Shown in pieces: positions 1 through 10,046 of a stretch of 64,000 nt of DNA. Positions within the stretch are counted from its first letter, which is position 1, and each line of letters begins with the position of its first letter. The notes beneath the pieces are model-generated. The model had not been told where the DNA came from. It was given only the letters and a program-made list of their open reading frames with translations, and did no database searches. A program made the position numbers and the translations under genes. This DNA is from Maribacter_C sp947494565 (GTDB lineage Bacteria > Bacteroidota > Bacteroidia > Flavobacteriales > Flavobacteriaceae), in assembly GCF_047345415.1 (NCBI RefSeq), contig NZ_JBLFEP010000006.1, forward strand, positions 62,001 to 126,000, given 5' to 3'.

Positions 1-1
1 T

Positions 2-3000
2 CAAGTGACAGGTGAGATTACCTACACCCCAGACCCAGCGGATAACAACACAACAGTTGAATTGAATTATGAGGTTTGTAACGGAACCGTATGTGCCAAT
101 GCAACCCTTTTCGTTACCGTTCCCGCTTGTGTGGATACTGATGGAGACAATATTTGCGATTTTGACGAAACCCCAGCGACGATAAATGACCCCTGCGAAC
201 CTCGTTCAAACCCCGATTGGCAACCCCAAGGTACCAACGATTGTGATAACGATGGGTTGACCAATGATGAAGAGACTACTGGTCTAGATGACCCCACTAC
301 TCCTGTCGACCCCAATGGTAATACAACAGATCCTGATGATCAGGACACGGATGGAGATGGTATTTCAGATGGTCAAGAAGCTTTGGATGGCACAGACCCC
401 AATGATGATTGTTCTTCAATGGGTGGTACGCCTTTAGCTACGGGAGACTGTGATAATGATGGATTGACCAATGACGATGAGTTCATTCAAGGTACAGACC
501 CCAACAATCCAGATAGCGACGGGGATAGTATCAACGACGGGGATGAAGTAAATGTGGATGGTACAGATCCCCTGGATGATTGCGACTCCAATCGTGGTAC
601 ACCTTTGGGTACGAGTGATTGTGACAATGATGGCTTGACCAACGATGAAGAGACCACAGGTGTGGATGACCCGTCTACTCCTGCCAATCCAAACGGAGAA
701 ATAACCAATCCCAATGATCCTGATTCTGATGGGGATACGATTACGGATGGCCAAGAAGCAATAGATAATACCGACCCAAACGACGACTGTGACTCCAATG
801 GGGGAACCCCTTTGGGTACAAGTGATTGCGATAGTGATGGTTTGACCAATGACGAAGAAACCACAGGCGTGGATGACCCATCCACTCCAGCAAACCCGAA
901 TGGAAATAGTACTAATCCCAACCTAGCCGACACCGACGGTGACGGCATAGATGATGGCCAGGAGGCACTTGACAATACCGACCCTAATGATGATTGTGAT
1001 TCCAATGGCGGTACGCCTTTGGCCAATTCGGATTGTGATAATGATGGCCTGACCAATAACGAGGAACTTACGGGTATTGATGACCCGACCACTCCAGCAG
1101 ACCCTGATGGCAATACAACAGACCCCAATAACCAGGATACAGATGGTGATGGTATCTCAGATGGACAGGAAGCACTTGACAATACCGACCCAAATGACGA
1201 TTGTAGTTCAATTGGAGGTACACCATTGGGCACGAGCGACTGTGATAATGATGGATTGACCAATGATGAGGAGACCACAGGTACGGATGATCCATCCACT
1301 CCTGCGAATCCAAACGGTATTACGACCGATCCTAACAATCCGGACAGTGATGGGGATACCATAAATGATGGACAAGAGGCATTGGATAACACTGACCCGA
1401 ACGATGACTGTGATTCCAATGGTGGAACACCGCTTCCTGCAAGCGATTGTGATGGTGATGGAAATCCTACCATCACAGACCCGAATCCTGATACTCCGGT
1501 AGCGCAAGATGATGCTACTACGGCTGATGTCGGTGTGCCCAAAACAATCGACATCTTGTTCAATGATGATTTCCCAGCTGGTAGCACCATTACCGATTTA
1601 GGTGCTGGAACAGCCACGGGTACGATTACATTTAACCAAGCTACGGGCGAACTGACCTATACAGCGGTAGCTTCAGAAGATAACAATACGGTAACCATAG
1701 TATATGAAGTATGCAATGGAAGTATCTGTGATACGGCTACTGTGTCGATTACCATTCCGGCTTGTGCGGATGCAGATGGGGATAATGTTTGCGACATTGA
1801 CGACCCGGCACCAAATGACCCATGCGTACCGATGTCAGACTCGAACTGGCAACCTGTCGCCGACAGTGATTGTGACGGCGATGGACTTACTTACGCAGAA
1901 GAAACCACCGGGGTTGACGACCCTTCAACACCAATAGATCCAAATGGAAACGTTACCGACCCCAATAATGCTGATTCGGATGGTGATGGTATCAATGATG
2001 GTCAAGAAGCAAATGACAATACCAATCCAAACAATGATTGTGATTCCAATGGAGGTATACCTTTAGGTGACAGTGATTGTGATGGTGATGCCCTAACGAA
2101 CGATGAGGAAACCACAGGTGTGGATGACCCTTCAACTCCTGCAAATCCAGATGGAAATACAACCGACCCCGATAATCCTGATTCGGATGGAGATGGTATC
2201 TCTGATGGTCAGGAAGCACTTGATAATACCGACCCAAATGATTCTTGTGATTCAATTGGTGGCAATCCATTACCAACAGATGATTGCGATGGTGATGGGT
2301 TAACGACCAGTGAAGAGACTACGGGTATTGATGACCCCTCGACCCCTGCCAATCCAAATGGAAATGCAACGAATCCAAATATTGCTGATACCGATGGAGA
2401 TGGTATCAGTGACGGACAGGAAGCGTTAGATGGTACAGACCCAAACGATGATTGTGATTCCCTTGGTGGCACTCCGCTTGGTTCAAGTGATTGTGACAAT
2501 GACGGTTTGACCAATGATGAAGAGACAACAGGAACGGATGACCCTTCTACTCCAGCAAATCCGAATGGAAATACAACGGACCCCGATGACTCGGATACAG
2601 ATGGAGATGGTATCTCAGACGGTCAAGAGGCGAATGACAATACAGACCCAAATGACGATTGTGATTCGTTTGGAGGGACACCTCTGGGCTTAAGTGATTG
2701 TGATAATGATGGCCTGACCAATGATGAGGAGACCACAGGAACGGATGACCCTTCTACTCCTGCGAATCCAAATGGAAATACGACAGACCCGAATGACCCA
2801 GATACGGATGGAGATGGCATTAGTGATGGACAAGAAGCTTTAGATGGAACAGATCCCAATGATGACTGTGATTCCGTTGGAGGCACTCCACTGGGCACAA
2901 GCGATTGCGATGGGGACGGTAATCCAAATGCAAATGATCCAAACCCGACTGTTGCAACTGCTGTTGATGATAATACGACGGCTGATGTGGGCATACCCAA

Positions 3001-5113
3001 AACGGTCAATATCATATTCAATGATGATTTCCTTCCCGGGAGCGTCATCACCATAACAGGAGGTACCGCTGCAGGAACAATTTCCGTGGATCAGGCTACC
3101 GGTAACTTGACCTATACTGCAATTGCAGCGGAAGATAATTCGACGGTGAGCATCGCTTATGAAGTCTGTAATGGTAGTGTGTGTGACACGGCGACGGTAT
3201 TTATCAGTATTCCTTCCTGTGTAGATACCGATGGTGACAATATCTGTGACGTGGATGATCCCGCTCCCGCAGACCCATGTATACCTAGGTCAAATCCTGA
3301 TTGGCAACCTGAGGGTACCAGCGATTGTGATAACGATGGATTGACCTATGCCGAGGAGACTACGGGAATAGATGATCCTGCAACCCCAGCAAATCCAAAT
3401 GGGAACATCACAGACCCTGAAAATGCGGATTCGGACGGTGATGGAATAGACGACGGTCAAGAGGCCTTGGACAACACTAATCCTAATAATGACTGTTCAT
3501 CCACAGGGGGAACACCTCTCGGAACAAGCGACTGTGACAATGATAGTTTGACCAATGATGAGGAGAACATCCTTGGCACGGACCCAGATAATCCGGATAC
3601 TGATGGTGACGGTATTGATGATGGCCAAGAAGTTAATATTGATGGAAGTGATCCATTGGATGATTGCGATTCTAACGGAGGAACACCTTTGGGGACGAGT
3701 GATTGTGATAACGATGGGTTGTCCAATGCGGACGAGGCAATCGAAGGAACCGACCCCAACAATCCCGATTCGGATGGGGATGGCATTCCTGATGGTCAGG
3801 AGGTCAACACCGATAATACCGACCCACTCGATGATTGCGATTCCGTTGGAGGGATGCCATTGGGTTCAAGCGATTGCGATAATGATGGCTTGACCAATGA
3901 TGAAGAAATTACAGGGGTCGATGACCCATCTACCCCTGCAAATCCTGTGGGCAATACAACCGATCCTGATGAAGCCGACACCGATGGAGATGGTATCGAT
4001 GATGGACAAGAAGCCTTGGATGGTACGGACCCCAATGACTCCTGTGATTCAGTAGGTGGCACACCGACAGGAGATGCCGACTGTGATGAGGATGGTTTGA
4101 CCAATGATGAAGAAACCACGGCAGGCACCGACCCAGATAACCCGGATAGTGATGGTGATGGACTTACTGATGGTGAAGAAATAAACGGAGTGGATGACCC
4201 GACTACTGGCGAAACGCCAAACGGCACCAGTAATCCTTTGGACCCATGTGATCCCAATCCTAGTGACGCACTTTGCGATAGCGATGGAGATGGTATTCCC
4301 GATGGAGAAGAGGAAGTATTGGGAACTGACCTCGATAATCCAGATACAGATGGTGATGGTTTGACGGATGGCGAGGAAGTCAATAATATTGACGACCCAA
4401 GTACTACAGAGACTCCCGAAGGTATCAGTGATCCCCTTGACCCATGCGACCCTAATCCGAACAATGCACTTTGTGATTCGGATGGTGATGGACTAACTGA
4501 CGGCGAGGAAGCTGACTTGGGTACCGATCCAAACAATCCGGATACCGATGGTGATGGAATTGATGATGGTCAGGAAGTCTTGGATGCAACCAACCCGTTG
4601 GACGATTGTGATTCTTCTGGTGGAACACCTTTGGATACTTCCGATTGTGATGAGGATGGGCTGTCCAATGCTGAGGAAGAGCAGCTAGGTACAGACCCGA
4701 ACCTACCTGACACGGATGGTGATGGTATATCTGACGGACAAGAAGTCTTGGGCGGAACAGACCCTCTTGACCCTTGCAGTTCTATTGGAGGAACCCCGCC
4801 CGAATCGGCAGGATGTGACATTGATATTGAAAATGATTTGGTTGACCCAAATCTCAATAATGGCGCCTTTATCATCCGCAATATTGAGAATTTCCCAAAC
4901 AATACGGTTGAAATCTACAACCGATGGGGTGTAAAAGTATTCGAGACCCAGGGCTATGACAACCAGGGGAATGCCTTTAGAGGGATTTCGAACGGAAGGG
5001 CTACGATTCAAGAAAACGAACAACTACCGGTCGGTGTTTACTACTACGTAATCAAATACACCCTTAACGGGCAAGGCAAGTCTAGAGCGGGTTACCTATA
5101 CATCAATCGATAA
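2..5113 (+). CDS. Giant secreted thrombospondin type 3 repeat protein with T9SS type B signal (5' partial)
   Basis: At least 1,702 residues of a very acidic, cell-surface or secreted protein. The frame is open to the left edge and the first codons match an internal repeat, so the true start lies outside the window. Long arrays of DxDxDGxxDGxE repeats (about residues 60-490, 600-980 and 1080-1610) are thrombospondin type 3 calcium-binding repeats. Two complete Ig-like modules (about 505-590 and 990-1070, starting ADVGxPKT and ending YEVCNGSxCDTATV) separate the arrays, and a third, partial copy begins the window. The last ~85 residues (IYNRWGVKVFE, GVYYYVIKY, GYLYI) are a gliding-motility/CHU_C type B T9SS signal. 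The next gene encodes a PorP/SprF partner one base after the stop, as is usual for type B substrates. The ligand is unknown; adhesion is a guess. Near-identical repeats make the length liable to recombination. Confidence 0.9.
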   Translation, partial: QVTGEITYTPDPADNNTTVELNYEVCNGTVCANATLFVTVPACVDTDGDNICDFDETPATINDPCEPRSNPDWQPQGTNDCDNDGLTNDEETTGLDDPTTPVDPNGNTTDPDDQDTDGDGISDGQEALDGTDPNDDCSSMGGTPLATGDCDNDGLTNDDEFIQGTDPNNPDSDGDSINDGDEVNVDGTDPLDDCDSNRGTPLGTSDCDNDGLTNDEETTGVDDPSTPANPNGEITNPNDPDSDGDTITDGQEAIDNTDPNDDCDSNGGTPLGTSDCDSDGLTNDEETTGVDDPSTPANPNGNSTNPNLADTDGDGIDDGQEALDNTDPNDDCDSNGGTPLANSDCDNDGLTNNEELTGIDDPTTPADPDGNTTDPNNQDTDGDGISDGQEALDNTDPNDDCSSIGGTPLGTSDCDNDGLTNDEETTGTDDPSTPANPNGITTDPNNPDSDGDTINDGQEALDNTDPNDDCDSNGGTPLPASDCDGDGNPTITDPNPDTPVAQDDATTADVGVPKTIDILFNDDFPAGSTITDLGAGTATGTITFNQATGELTYTAVASEDNNTVTIVYEVCNGSICDTATVSITIPACADADGDNVCDIDDPAPNDPCVPMSDSNWQPVADSDCDGDGLTYAEETTGVDDPSTPIDPNGNVTDPNNADSDGDGINDGQEANDNTNPNNDCDSNGGIPLGDSDCDGDALTNDEETTGVDDPSTPANPDGNTTDPDNPDSDGDGISDGQEALDNTDPNDSCDSIGGNPLPTDDCDGDGLTTSEETTGIDDPSTPANPNGNATNPNIADTDGDGISDGQEALDGTDPNDDCDSLGGTPLGSSDCDNDGLTNDEETTGTDDPSTPANPNGNTTDPDDSDTDGDGISDGQEANDNTDPNDDCDSFGGTPLGLSDCDNDGLTNDEETTGTDDPSTPANPNGNTTDPNDPDTDGDGISDGQEALDGTDPNDDCDSVGGTPLGTSDCDGDGNPNANDPNPTVATAVDDNTTADVGIPKTVNIIFNDDFLPGSVITITGGTAAGTISVDQATGNLTYTAIAAEDNSTVSIAYEVCNGSVCDTATVFISIPSCVDTDGDNICDVDDPAPADPCIPRSNPDWQPEGTSDCDNDGLTYAEETTGIDDPATPANPNGNITDPENADSDGDGIDDGQEALDNTNPNNDCSSTGGTPLGTSDCDNDSLTNDEENILGTDPDNPDTDGDGIDDGQEVNIDGSDPLDDCDSNGGTPLGTSDCDNDGLSNADEAIEGTDPNNPDSDGDGIPDGQEVNTDNTDPLDDCDSVGGMPLGSSDCDNDGLTNDEEITGVDDPSTPANPVGNTTDPDEADTDGDGIDDGQEALDGTDPNDSCDSVGGTPTGDADCDEDGLTNDEETTAGTDPDNPDSDGDGLTDGEEINGVDDPTTGETPNGTSNPLDPCDPNPSDALCDSDGDGIPDGEEEVLGTDLDNPDTDGDGLTDGEEVNNIDDPSTTETPEGISDPLDPCDPNPNNALCDSDGDGLTDGEEADLGTDPNNPDTDGDGIDDGQEVLDATNPLDDCDSSGGTPLDTSDCDEDGLSNAEEEQLGTDPNLPDTDGDGISDGQEVLGGTDPLDPCSSIGGTPPESAGCDIDIENDLVDPNLNNGAFIIRNIENFPNNTVEIYNRWGVKVFETQGYDNQGNAFRGISNGRATIQENEQLPVGVYYYVIKYTLNGQGKSRAGYLYINR

Positions 5114-6076
5114 ATGACAACAGTGAAAAACATGAAATTCAGAACTATAACTTTTGTACTTTTCTTGATAATGGGGATAGGGATGTATGCCCAACAAGAT
5201 GCACAGTATACCCAGTACATGTTCAATACCTTGGCAGTGAATCCGGCATATGCCGGTTCAAGAGGGGTATTCAGCATCAACGCATTGCACCGTTCACAAT
5301 GGGTAGGATTGGATGGGGCACCAACTACCCAAACAGTCAATTTCAATACCCCGATCTCGGAACGGGTAGGTATTGGCCTTTCGGTAGTGAATGACGAAAT
5401 CGGGAACGGAACCAATCAGGATACCTACTTCGATGGTGTTTTTTCTTATACCATCCCAACTTCGGATAGAGGCAAACTCTCTTTTGGACTGAAGGCCGGG
5501 GGGCATTTTTTGAGTGTTGATTTCAACAATCTTAGGAATTACCAAGCACAAGGCTCTGCCTTGGCTCCTCCAAATATCGATCGTAAGTTTTCACCAAACT
5601 TTGGTGCCGGGGTATACTATCATACGGATTCATTTTATGCCGGACTTTCCGCTCCCAATTTTTTAAAGACCGAACATTTTGATCGTTCAGGTGATGGAGG
5701 TTCCAATACTTTCTTGGCACAAGAGCGTATCAACTGGTACTTGATATCGGGATATGTTTTCAATTTGAATCCCGATTGGAAATTCAAACCTGCCGTGCTT
5801 TTTAAAGCGGTCAAAGGGGCCCCCTTACAGGCTGACCTATCGGCAAGCTTTCTTTATAATGAGCGTTTTTCTTTTGGAGCAGCCTACCGGTGGAGCGCAG
5901 CTATCAGTGCCCTTGCAGGTATTCAATTGAATGAACAGTTCATGTTGGGACTTGCCTATGACCGAGAGACCACTAAATTGGGTAATACCGCATTCAATGA
6001 TGGATCTTTTGAGGTTTTCCTTCGTTATGAATTTAGAACACGTTACAAAAAAGTATTGACTCCAAGATTCTTCTAA
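5114..6076 (+). CDS. PorP/SprF family T9SS outer-membrane protein
   Basis: 320 residues. A hydrophobic signal peptide ends near YAQQDAQYTQYMFN, and the NPAYAGSRG motif that follows is characteristic of the PorP/SprF family. The rest alternates short amphipathic strands, as in an outer-membrane beta-barrel. In Flavobacterium, SprF-type proteins are needed to export and anchor partners with type B C-terminal signals, so this protein probably serves the giant repeat protein encoded just upstream. The ATG at 5114 directly follows that gene's stop; an ATG six codons later gives a tidier signal peptide and may be the true start. The three genes up to 8018 form an apparent operon with almost no spacing. 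Confidence 0.92.
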   Translation: MTTVKNMKFRTITFVLFLIMGIGMYAQQDAQYTQYMFNTLAVNPAYAGSRGVFSINALHRSQWVGLDGAPTTQTVNFNTPISERVGIGLSVVNDEIGNGTNQDTYFDGVFSYTIPTSDRGKLSFGLKAGGHFLSVDFNNLRNYQAQGSALAPPNIDRKFSPNFGAGVYYHTDSFYAGLSAPNFLKTEHFDRSGDGGSNTFLAQERINWYLISGYVFNLNPDWKFKPAVLFKAVKGAPLQADLSASFLYNERFSFGAAYRWSAAISALAGIQLNEQFMLGLAYDRETTKLGNTAFNDGSFEVFLRYEFRTRYKKVLTPRFF

Positions 6077-6077
6077 C

Positions 6078-8018
6078 ATGAAACAAGTGACACAAAAAAA
6101 TATAACGATACTGGTTTTTCTTTTTACTCTAGGAACCGTTTTTTCGCAAAATGGTAAGGTAAAACAGGCCAACAACAACTTCAACGACTACGCCTTTATG
6201 GATGCTATCGCGTCTTATGAAAAATTGGTTGAAGATGGCTATTCGGATGAACAGATTTTCAAAAAATTGGGCAATGCCAACTATGTGAATGCAAGGTACG
6301 AAGAGGCTTCACAATGGTACGGAAAACTCGTGGAACTAGAAGAAGCTGAAATCGAATCCGACTATTATTACAGGTACGCACAATCATTGAAATCGATTGG
6401 GGATTATGAAAAGTCCAACCAGTGGATGCAGCGTTTCAGTACTTCAAAGTCAACTGATCAAAGGGCCAAGAATTTCGGTAATAAAGAGGATTATCTTGAG
6501 CGTATCAAGCGAAACTCGGGACGTTATCAATTACAAAACCTATCCATTAATTCACCTGTTTCTGACTTTGCACCTTCCTTTAGGGGAAATGAGCTGATAT
6601 TCTCAACTGCTCGTGACACCGGGATAACCTCTCGGAATATCCACGAATGGGATGAAGGGTCGTTTTTGAACTTGCACAGCGCTAAAATTTCAGAAACTGG
6701 GGACTTGGAGGAACCAAAAAGGTTCTCAAAAGTACTGAATACCAAGACACATGAATCTTCCTCAACTTTTTCTGAAGATGGAAATACGATTTACTTTACC
6801 CGAAACAATTCCCAAAATGGCAAGTTCTCCAGGGATGGCAAAGGGGTCAGCAGATTAAAGGTATACAAAGCAATTTTTCAGAACGAACAATGGGAAAAAG
6901 CTACGGAACTGCACTTTAATAATGATGACTATTCTGTTGCACACCCGACCTTGAGCTCTGATGGTAAAACCCTGTATTTCTCATCCGATATGCCCAGTAG
7001 CTTGGGAGCTTCAGATATATTCAAGGTTAGCATCAACGCTGATGGTTCTTTTGGAGAACCTCAGAATCTCGGACCACTGGTCAATACAGAATCAAGGGAA
7101 ACATTCCCTTACGTTTTGGATGATGTACTGTACTTCAGCTCGGATGGACATCCGGGTTTGGGTGGATTGGATGTCTTCGCAGTTAAATTGGATGGTTCAA
7201 GCAATGAGGTTATCAATTTGGGAAAACCCTTGAACAGCATGCAAGATGACTTCTCCTTCATTATGGATATTGAAGGAAAAGGATATTTTGCTTCCAATAG
7301 GGAAGGAGGACAAGGGAGTGATGATATTTATGCTTTTGTGGAAACGGAACCTATCAAATTTACGTGTATTTCAAAGTTGGCAGGTGTGACAAAAACACTA
7401 GACTCAGATGATGTACTTGCCAATGTTAGAATACTGTTTATGGATGGTGACGCGATTGTCGGTGAGACCATTTCGGATAATGCTGGGAAATTTGAAATCA
7501 ATTTAGACTGTAATATTGCACAGTACACAATAGCCGCGGACAAGGAAGGGTACATAGGAACAAAACAAACACTGCTGTTGGAAAAAACATCTACAACAGA
7601 CTTGGTTCTGGAACTTGCCAAAGAACAGCCAAAAACACCTGTTGCAGGAACCAACCTGCTTGAATATCTGAATTTAAATCCAGTATATTTTGGTTTGGAT
7701 AAATCCAATATCCGAAGTGATGCCAAAGAATCCTTGCTGAAGGCGGTAGCTTATTTAAAAGCTAACCCCAGTGTTAAGATAGAAGTTCAGTCCCATACGG
7801 ACTCGAAGGCCAGTAACGGATACAACCAACGACTATCAGAAAGAAGGGCCAAAGCAACAGTTGCCTTCTTGGTAGTGAATGGAATCAACATTGACCGCTT
7901 AGAGCAAAAAGGATTTGGCGAATCCCTTTTGTCAAACAGTTGTAACGACTGGTCAAAATGCGATGATAGAGAAAATGAACTTAATAGAAGGTCTGATTTT
8001 ATTGTTATAGAAGAATAA
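6078..8018 (+). CDS. OmpA-family protein with TPR and WD40-like repeats
   Basis: 646 residues. Order of parts: signal peptide ending at FSQNGK, TPR-like helices (about 30-120), WD40-like PD40 beta-propeller repeats (about 165-420, with SSDGKTLYFSSD and DDIYAF motifs), a carboxypeptidase-regulatory-like fold (about 430-515), and a C-terminal OmpA peptidoglycan-binding domain (about 535-646, with SHTDS and LSERRA). This architecture commonly accompanies PorP/SprF genes; the related protein PorE links the T9SS to peptidoglycan. It probably anchors the PorP-surface protein complex to the cell wall. It starts two bases after the porP-like stop codon. Confidence 0.9.
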   Translation: MKQVTQKNITILVFLFTLGTVFSQNGKVKQANNNFNDYAFMDAIASYEKLVEDGYSDEQIFKKLGNANYVNARYEEASQWYGKLVELEEAEIESDYYYRYAQSLKSIGDYEKSNQWMQRFSTSKSTDQRAKNFGNKEDYLERIKRNSGRYQLQNLSINSPVSDFAPSFRGNELIFSTARDTGITSRNIHEWDEGSFLNLHSAKISETGDLEEPKRFSKVLNTKTHESSSTFSEDGNTIYFTRNNSQNGKFSRDGKGVSRLKVYKAIFQNEQWEKATELHFNNDDYSVAHPTLSSDGKTLYFSSDMPSSLGASDIFKVSINADGSFGEPQNLGPLVNTESRETFPYVLDDVLYFSSDGHPGLGGLDVFAVKLDGSSNEVINLGKPLNSMQDDFSFIMDIEGKGYFASNREGGQGSDDIYAFVETEPIKFTCISKLAGVTKTLDSDDVLANVRILFMDGDAIVGETISDNAGKFEINLDCNIAQYTIAADKEGYIGTKQTLLLEKTSTTDLVLELAKEQPKTPVAGTNLLEYLNLNPVYFGLDKSNIRSDAKESLLKAVAYLKANPSVKIEVQSHTDSKASNGYNQRLSERRAKATVAFLVVNGINIDRLEQKGFGESLLSNSCNDWSKCDDRENELNRRSDFIVIEE

Positions 8019-8709
8019 ATCAAAAGTATCTTATTAAGTAGTAGTATTGAAATTACACAGGTCATTTTAACAAGCAAAAGAAATACACTAGTAGAAGCAG
8101 GTTTTTGTTGGATACTTAGAAATGGTATCCTAATTGAAGTATTTTTGATTGAAAGTTGACACTTATTGGGATGTTTAACTTGATCCAGAATCTCTGCGCA
8201 CCGTTCTAGAAAACTATTATATCGAATTGGTTAATTGTTTTGAGCCCTCAAGTAGCTTGGGTGTTTTATTCTAAGAGGCACCAACATTCGTTTTGATTCA
8301 TTTCTTTTTCCAGCTAACCGGATTTACAAAGATCGCTTTGATTTTCCGTTTTGAGCATGACTTTTTGAAAATCTCAAACCTCTAACCCGACCATAGTCAA
8401 CATGCTTAGGTCGCAGTTGAATCTGTTTACTTTATTATTGAAAGGTGTGAAGAAAAGTGCATCGAGGATACGCTACAATTTCTTTGAAGCACTATTTTAA
8501 TTTGGTCCCTCATCCAGTTAGGTCGGCACTCTACTTCATAGGTTTTTAATCCACTTTCCGCATCCCCACCATTACCCTTTTTTAGAAAGCAAAAAAACAA
8601 CATCCTATCTTGGACAGCGGCATAAAGCCGCTTTGCTATTTATACGCCTTACCAAGCTCGGATATTGTAAGAAGTACAGCATCAAAAAAGGGTAACAGCA
8701 TACGGCACT
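8019..8709. other. Non-coding stretch between the T9SS triad and the ICE mobilisation genes
   Basis: About 690 bases with no convincing gene on either strand. A small hairpin, AGCGGC-ATAAA-GCCGCT, lies at 8616-8632. A left junction of the conjugative element could lie here, but no copy of the tRNA-Val fragment found at 60405-60450 was recognised in this stretch. Confidence 0.5.
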
Positions 8710-8883
8710 ATGGGAAGTAAATCAAAAACAAAAAAGATGAAATCGTACAGAATCAACAAAAAGGAAGCGGAACAAAAGTTAAAGATCAAAAAAAGGGAAA
8801 ACGCTCCGGATATAATAAGTAAATCATTCAAAAACCACTCGAAGGGTTCGGGGGGTTCAATTATAAATCCTTTAAATATTTAA
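8710..8883 (+). CDS. Small basic hypothetical protein upstream of ssb
   Basis: An open frame of 57 codons starting with ATG and rich in lysine (begins MGSKSKTKKMKSYRINKKEA). It ends three bases before the ssb start, so the two could be co-transcribed. I do not recognise a family. The basic N-terminus would suit nucleic-acid binding, but this is only a composition argument. It could also be a chance frame. Confidence 0.4.
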   Translation: MGSKSKTKKMKSYRINKKEAEQKLKIKKRENAPDIISKSFKNHSKGSGGSIINPLNI

Positions 8884-8886
8884 ATT

Positions 8887-9240
8887 ATGAGTAATCTAAG
8901 AAACAAAGTACAGTTAATCGGCAACGTGGGGAACGATCCCGAAATGACCGTTTTGGAAAGCGGAAAAAAAATGATCCGTTTCTTATTGGCTACCAATGAG
9001 AATTACAAGAACGCCAAAGGCGAGAAAGTACAAAGTACGGACTGGCATACTATGGTGGCTTGGGGCAAGACCGCGGAGATCGTGGAAAAGTATGCCGTAA
9101 AAGGCAAACAAATTGCCATCGAGGGCAAATTGACCTCTCGAAGCTATGAGACCAAGAATGGCGAAAAACGCTATATCACGGAAGTGATCGTTAGCGAGGT
9201 TCTACTCTTAGGTGCCAAGAACGAAAACAAGGCGGCTTAA
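8887..9240 (+). CDS. ssb: Single-stranded DNA-binding protein (ICE-borne)
   Basis: 117 residues forming one OB-fold. It begins MSNLRNKVQLIGNVGNDPE and contains the family's WHTMVAWGKTAEIVEKY and KGKQIAIEGKL motifs. It binds single-stranded DNA, here probably the transferred strand during conjugation. It is shorter than chromosomal SSBs and ends LLGAKNENKAA, without the acidic DDDIPF-type tip used to recruit replication partners. A hairpin terminator follows at 9264-9298. Confidence 0.93.
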   Translation: MSNLRNKVQLIGNVGNDPEMTVLESGKKMIRFLLATNENYKNAKGEKVQSTDWHTMVAWGKTAEIVEKYAVKGKQIAIEGKLTSRSYETKNGEKRYITEVIVSEVLLLGAKNENKAA

Positions 9241-9263
9241 TATACTGAACAGTTAAAATTAAA

Positions 9264-9298
9264 GAGGGCATCACCATCGAAAGTTCTGCCCTCTTTTT
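9264..9298 (+). terminator. Rho-independent terminator after ssb
   Basis: A perfect 7-bp stem, GAGGGCA (9264-9270) with TGCCCTC (9287-9293), has a 16-nt loop and is followed by five T. It lies 24 bases after the ssb stop. Confidence 0.7.
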
Positions 9299-9327
9299 CA
9301 TTACCAATAACTCTAAAATTAAAAGCA

Positions 9328-9777
9328 ATGAAAGACAAAGTTAACGAAATACGGATAAGTTATAAAGAACGTCTTCCCTCCCCTTTTTGGAAAAAGATAA
9401 ATTCCTCAAAAGATGCTGCTGATCTCCTCTTCGAGCATTGGGACAAACAGACCATTCAAGTTCATGAATCTTTTAAGGTCGTACTATTGAACAACAACAA
9501 TAAGGTAAAGGGCATCTACCAACTTTCCAAAGGTGGAATCACCTCAACGATCATCGATCTTCGCATCCTGTTCGCCGTGGTCTTAAAGTCCTTATCCGTG
9601 GCCATTATCCTTACACACAACCATCCGAGCGGAACATTGAAGGCCAGTCGGGCCGATAAGGAAATCACATACAAAATCAAAAGGGCCGCCGAGCTTCTTG
9701 ATATTCGATTGTTAGATCATATCCTGATCGTGCCCAATGGCGACTACTACAGTTTTGCGGATAACGGCATCCTGTAA
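9328..9777 (+). CDS. RadC-like JAB/MPN domain protein
   Basis: 149 residues. The C-terminal half carries the JAMM metal-binding signature THNHPSGTLKASRADKE (HxHPSG...SxxD) followed by LLDHILI, as in RadC proteins. The N-terminal helix-hairpin-helix part of full-length RadC is missing, which is the usual form on Bacteroidota plasmids and ICEs. The biochemical role of this family is unsettled; roles in DNA repair or anti-restriction have been proposed. It sits between ssb and the mobilisation genes. Confidence 0.88.
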   Translation: MKDKVNEIRISYKERLPSPFWKKINSSKDAADLLFEHWDKQTIQVHESFKVVLLNNNNKVKGIYQLSKGGITSTIIDLRILFAVVLKSLSVAIILTHNHPSGTLKASRADKEITYKIKRAAELLDIRLLDHILIVPNGDYYSFADNGIL

Positions 9778-9794
9778 TCACAAAAATCGGAGCT

Positions 9795-9992
9795 ATGGAA
9801 AAACTAAATTATTCGAACTTGGATAGGCAGACCCAAGAACGGTTATTGACCAAATCCAAACTGGAGATCGAACAGCGTTTTGGAAAAGATTTGAGAGCTT
9901 ATGCCATCGAGAACGAATTGGACTATTCCGAAATTTTGGAAGAGGAAGCCATTCGAAACCTGTACACGTACAAATTTGTTTTCAAGGTCTGA
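9795..9992 (+). CDS. Small hypothetical ICE protein
   Basis: 65 residues, mostly charged and predicted helical (begins MEKLNYSNLDRQTQERLLTK). It starts 17 bases after the RadC-like gene, so it probably shares that transcript, and is followed by a hairpin terminator at 10016-10046. No family recognised. Confidence 0.6.
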   Translation: MEKLNYSNLDRQTQERLLTKSKLEIEQRFGKDLRAYAIENELDYSEILEEEAIRNLYTYKFVFKV

Positions 9993-10015
9993 AAAAAGAA
10001 AACAAATGCGGAACT

Positions 10016-10046
10016 GGGCGACTTGAAAAGTTGCCCTTTTCTTTTT
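10016..10046 (+). terminator. Rho-independent terminator after the RadC-like operon
   Basis: Stem GGGCGACTT (10016-10024) pairs with AAGTTGCCC with one G-U pair and is followed by TTTTCTTTTT. Confidence 0.7.

Noticed and set aside
2..4800. Tandem DNA repeats as a CRISPR array
   Set aside because: The repeats encode thrombospondin type 3 motifs in one open frame and lack unique spacers of fixed length.
487..4902. Long - strand frames (up to 376 codons) opposite the giant repeat protein
   Set aside because: Their repetitive Ser/Pro/Gly-rich translations mirror the DxDxDG repeats of the + strand and have no start context or domain.
8019..8709. Left attachment site of the ICE or an insertion-sequence remnant
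   Set aside because: No copy of the tRNA-Val core and no transposase fragment or terminal inverted repeat could be recognised here.
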